From the NCBI GenBank assembly GCA_002724925.1, contig PBQA01000020.1:124001-188000 (forward strand): a DNA stretch of 64,000 nt, given 5' to 3'. How positions within the stretch are numbered: the stretch's first letter is position 1; each line of letters opens with the position of its first letter. The translations under genes were made by a program, and so were the position numbers. This DNA is from Oceanospirillaceae bacterium (GTDB taxonomy: Bacteria; Pseudomonadota; Gammaproteobacteria; Pseudomonadales; Oceanobacteraceae). The notes beneath the pieces are model-generated. The model was given only the letters and a program-made list of their open reading frames with translations. It was not told the DNA's origin and ran no database searches. Below are positions 61,976 to 64,000 of this stretch, in pieces.

Positions 61976-63394
61976 TTAATCGTCGTCATGACCTTCACTA
62001 TCGCCATCATGATCTTCGTATTCATCATCCTCTTCACCATCAGTAGCAAAGACAATCGAACCATCAAAAGTCCCCTCGACCTCAAGATAAGTACCGTTCT
62101 GCAAAAGGCTCAGATCCAGTCCCACCAATGCTGATGTATCGACGGTAATTCCCAGCATAGTGACCGTACCTGCAGAAGCATCGATAGATTCTACCGGAGC
62201 TGTAATTTTGACCTCGCCTTCATCATCTTCGCGTTCAAGTTTCAGAGCCCGAAACGTTCCGTCACTTTCGATGGTGAGACGCAATTCTACATAATCACCC
62301 GTTGAGATTGAGCTCAGATTGAAGTAATACTCGTCATCCCGCTCATCGCGAACCCGGGTACGCGTGTCGACCGTTGCAGTAATACCCATGACAGAGATCG
62401 TACCATCACCAAGCGCAGTCACCGGTCCTTCAAGCTCAAGCTTCACTCTCGCTTCAAAATCAATCTCCTGAGCTACCAGCTGCCCCGAAGCATTGAACTC
62501 GCCTTCTACTTTCACTTTAGCATTGAGTGACAGATCCGATACTGAACCATCGTCGAACTTGGTTGAATTACTAAAAAGCACTTCGGTACCGCCGACTGTC
62601 ATAACGCCAGCATCGGAATCCAGCGCCGAGATAACACCGTACAGCTTAATGTCACCATCGTAATCATGGTACATGTCTTCCTGCTCTATTTTGGCCGCTA
62701 CCAGAACATCGGAGCTGAGTTCACCTTCGACCTCTACCAACATGCCATTGGCCAGAGCGATTTCATCTAATTCCAGGGTAATAACACTGCTGTAATCAAC
62801 CTGCAGGCCGTTAATAGAGAATGTGTTGTTTGCTTCGTTGAGTGAGCTGATCGTTCCGCGCAATTCAATTTCAGTCTCACTTTCAACCTCAATAAATGAA
62901 GCCAGGAGATTCCCCGCACCATCGCGAATGCCACTGACTTCCAGATACTGTCCAACGCTGATGGTATCAAGCGAGACGCCTCGATAAACGGTCATGGCAT
63001 CCGTTAGAACGGTCTGCCCAAGAATCACCAGAGTCCCTGCCGCCGCATCTACCGATACAACCGGGCCACGAATGTCAGCATCATAACTAATACGCGTAGC
63101 CACACCTTCAACCCCGTCGTCAGAGCCCTGAACCACGACTCGCTGTCCAACTCTTAACTGGCTCTCTACACCCACCTGATCATTAATCTCAAAAGCGGTA
63201 TCCGTGCTTGAATAGTGCACACCATCAACAATGACACTGCCAAAGCCATCGACCGTCCCAACAACCGTGCGATCTGCTGCTGCAACCGATGTAGAAGGCG
63301 ATGATGAGGATGAGGAGCCACCTCCACCACCACAAGCAACCAGTAGGCAAGAGGAGGATAGCAGCAGCGCAGGAAATACGACTTTATTGTTCAT
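61976..63394 (-). CDS. DUF5666-repeat lipoprotein
   Basis: Length is 472 residues. Lipobox LVAC (Cys21), then Gly and Ser runs as a flexible tether. Repeats of a small beta-barrel unit of about 70 residues (GTVDGFGSVIVDGV, VGQRVVVQG; GTISSLNEANNTFSINGLQ; GVISALDSDAGVMTVGG; APVESIDASAGTVTMLG) match DUF5666, an OB-like fold of unknown function. The C-terminus is very acidic (EEDDEYEDHDGDSEG). Surface or periplasmic lipoprotein, likely metal-binding by its tail (inference). Confidence 0.85.
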   Translation of the reverse strand: MNNKVVFPALLLSSSCLLVACGGGGGSSSSSSPSTSVAAADRTVVGTVDGFGSVIVDGVHYSSTDTAFEINDQVGVESQLRVGQRVVVQGSDDGVEGVATRISYDADIRGPVVSVDAAAGTLVILGQTVLTDAMTVYRGVSLDTISVGQYLEVSGIRDGAGNLLASFIEVESETEIELRGTISSLNEANNTFSINGLQVDYSSVITLELDEIALANGMLVEVEGELSSDVLVAAKIEQEDMYHDYDGDIKLYGVISALDSDAGVMTVGGTEVLFSNSTKFDDGSVSDLSLNAKVKVEGEFNASGQLVAQEIDFEARVKLELEGPVTALGDGTISVMGITATVDTRTRVRDERDDEYYFNLSSISTGDYVELRLTIESDGTFRALKLEREDDEGEVKITAPVESIDASAGTVTMLGITVDTSALVGLDLSLLQNGTYLEVEGTFDGSIVFATDGEEDDEYEDHDGDSEGHDDD

Positions 63395-63477
63395 AACATT
63401 ACCTCGTTTGTGTCGTGATAAGCAGGCCCATAAAATTTTGGTGGCCTGTTGTACCGTTAAACGAGGGTTTCCGAAGT

Positions 63478-64000
63478 TTATTCCGTTATTGAGATGCTAT
63501 TTTTGTCAACACTGAGTAAGCCGTAGCCATAGACCTCATCAAATCCCGGCAGGCCCAGGTCAATGGCGGACGACTTAAAATGCTGAAGAGGTGGCCCTGA
63601 AGCTAACACAGCACTCGCTAATGCTGCGGCAACAGACGTGCCGGCCTTTAATACAAAGCCTCCCTGTTCATCTGCGAGCCGAATACCAACACCCGGCGCA
63701 GAGAATTGCACATGCTTTCCCCGCACCGCTCTTGGATATATTTTCATATGCTGATCGACAGCGGTCACGGCAATAACACCGGCCTGCGCTGCAGGGTATC
63801 GCGGAAATGCTGCAGGGCCCTCATTTCCAACGGAAGCAACAACCCGAACACCACGATCAATCAAGAGAGTCAGAGCAACTTCCAACATACTATTCGGCGG
63901 CCCCGATAAAGACAGATTAATTACGTCGGGCTCACTAGCCGACAGCCAGTCGAGACCTCGAATCAGGTCGGCAGCTGACGCCAGAACCAACCCTCCGGGC
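63478..64000 (-). CDS. Subtilisin-like (S8) serine protease, C-terminal part only
   Basis: The frame is open to the window edge; the N-terminal part with Asp and His of the triad lies beyond. Present here are VINLSLSGP, VASVGNEGPAAFPRYPA (oxyanion Asn) and GTSVAAALASAVL (catalytic Ser). The mature end is short, with no extra domain. The position upstream of the DUF5666 lipoprotein and the barrel suggests an exported protease group. Confidence 0.85.
   Translation of the reverse strand, partial: PGGLVLASAADLIRGLDWLSASEPDVINLSLSGPPNSMLEVALTLLIDRGVRVVASVGNEGPAAFPRYPAAQAGVIAVTAVDQHMKIYPRAVRGKHVQFSAPGVGIRLADEQGGFVLKAGTSVAAALASAVLASGPPLQHFKSSAIDLGLPGFDEVYGYGLLSVDKNSISITE

Overview
The window is chromosomal DNA of a Gram-negative, probably marine gammaproteobacterium of the Oceanospirillales/Pseudomonadales kind. 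The reasons are an outer-membrane gene set (TonB receptor, porin, LpoB-type lipoproteins), a TRAP transporter, cytochrome c4/c5, and the order thrB - DUF2782 - polA - engB - cytochromes c - dsbA - EEP hydrolase - GGDEF protein, which I remember from Pseudomonas. The genus cannot be read from the sequence alone. No rRNA, tRNA, CRISPR array or insertion sequence was recognised.

Layout. 1-6.1 kb: the end of a large repeat-built surface protein, then a TRAP permease on the opposite strand. 6.3-13.5 kb: a compact AT-richer cassette of nine co-directional genes between two 182-bp direct repeats (6329-6510 and 13278-13459, one mismatch). The repeats are the 3' end and terminator of a vanadium-haloperoxidase-like gene that is intact on the right and survives only as a tail on the left. 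The cassette is a YjfI/PspA/YjfK-like/K+ channel/DUF350/membrane aminopropyltransferase operon with a palindromic operator and a possible ribbon-helix-helix regulator. It is the best candidate in the window for a poorly described system, probably membrane stress linked to polyamines and potassium. 13.3-20.3 kb: haloperoxidase, gamma carbonic anhydrase, prlC-yheV, a porin broken by one in-frame stop, and a hydrolase.

20.4-29.6 kb: a COG3014 / LpoB / LPP20 lipoprotein set (peptidoglycan-synthase activation) split by two surface-protein genes on the other strand; one is a 1582-residue protein that appears to fuse an Ig/TSP3 adhesin to an outer-membrane barrel. 29.6-35.7 kb: fatty-acid desaturase, hybrid sensor kinase, a CAT/condensation-fold acyltransferase and htpX. 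35.8-40.2 kb: a thiamine-salvage operon under a TPP riboswitch (TonB receptor, YkoF-like protein, PnuT, kinase). 40.3-44.8 kb: J-domain protein, two SDRs, zinc peptidase, thrB and DUF2782.

45-64 kb: the conserved polA-engB-cytochrome-dsbA block. About 6 kb of accessory DNA lies between polA and engB: an AHH-like nuclease with a DUF1629-type immunity protein, an orphan YefM antitoxin, ParDE, a GMC oxidoreductase and a secreted lipase-like hydrolase. The window closes with glmS and a minus-strand group made of a subtilase (cut by the window edge), a DUF5666 lipoprotein and an outer-membrane barrel.
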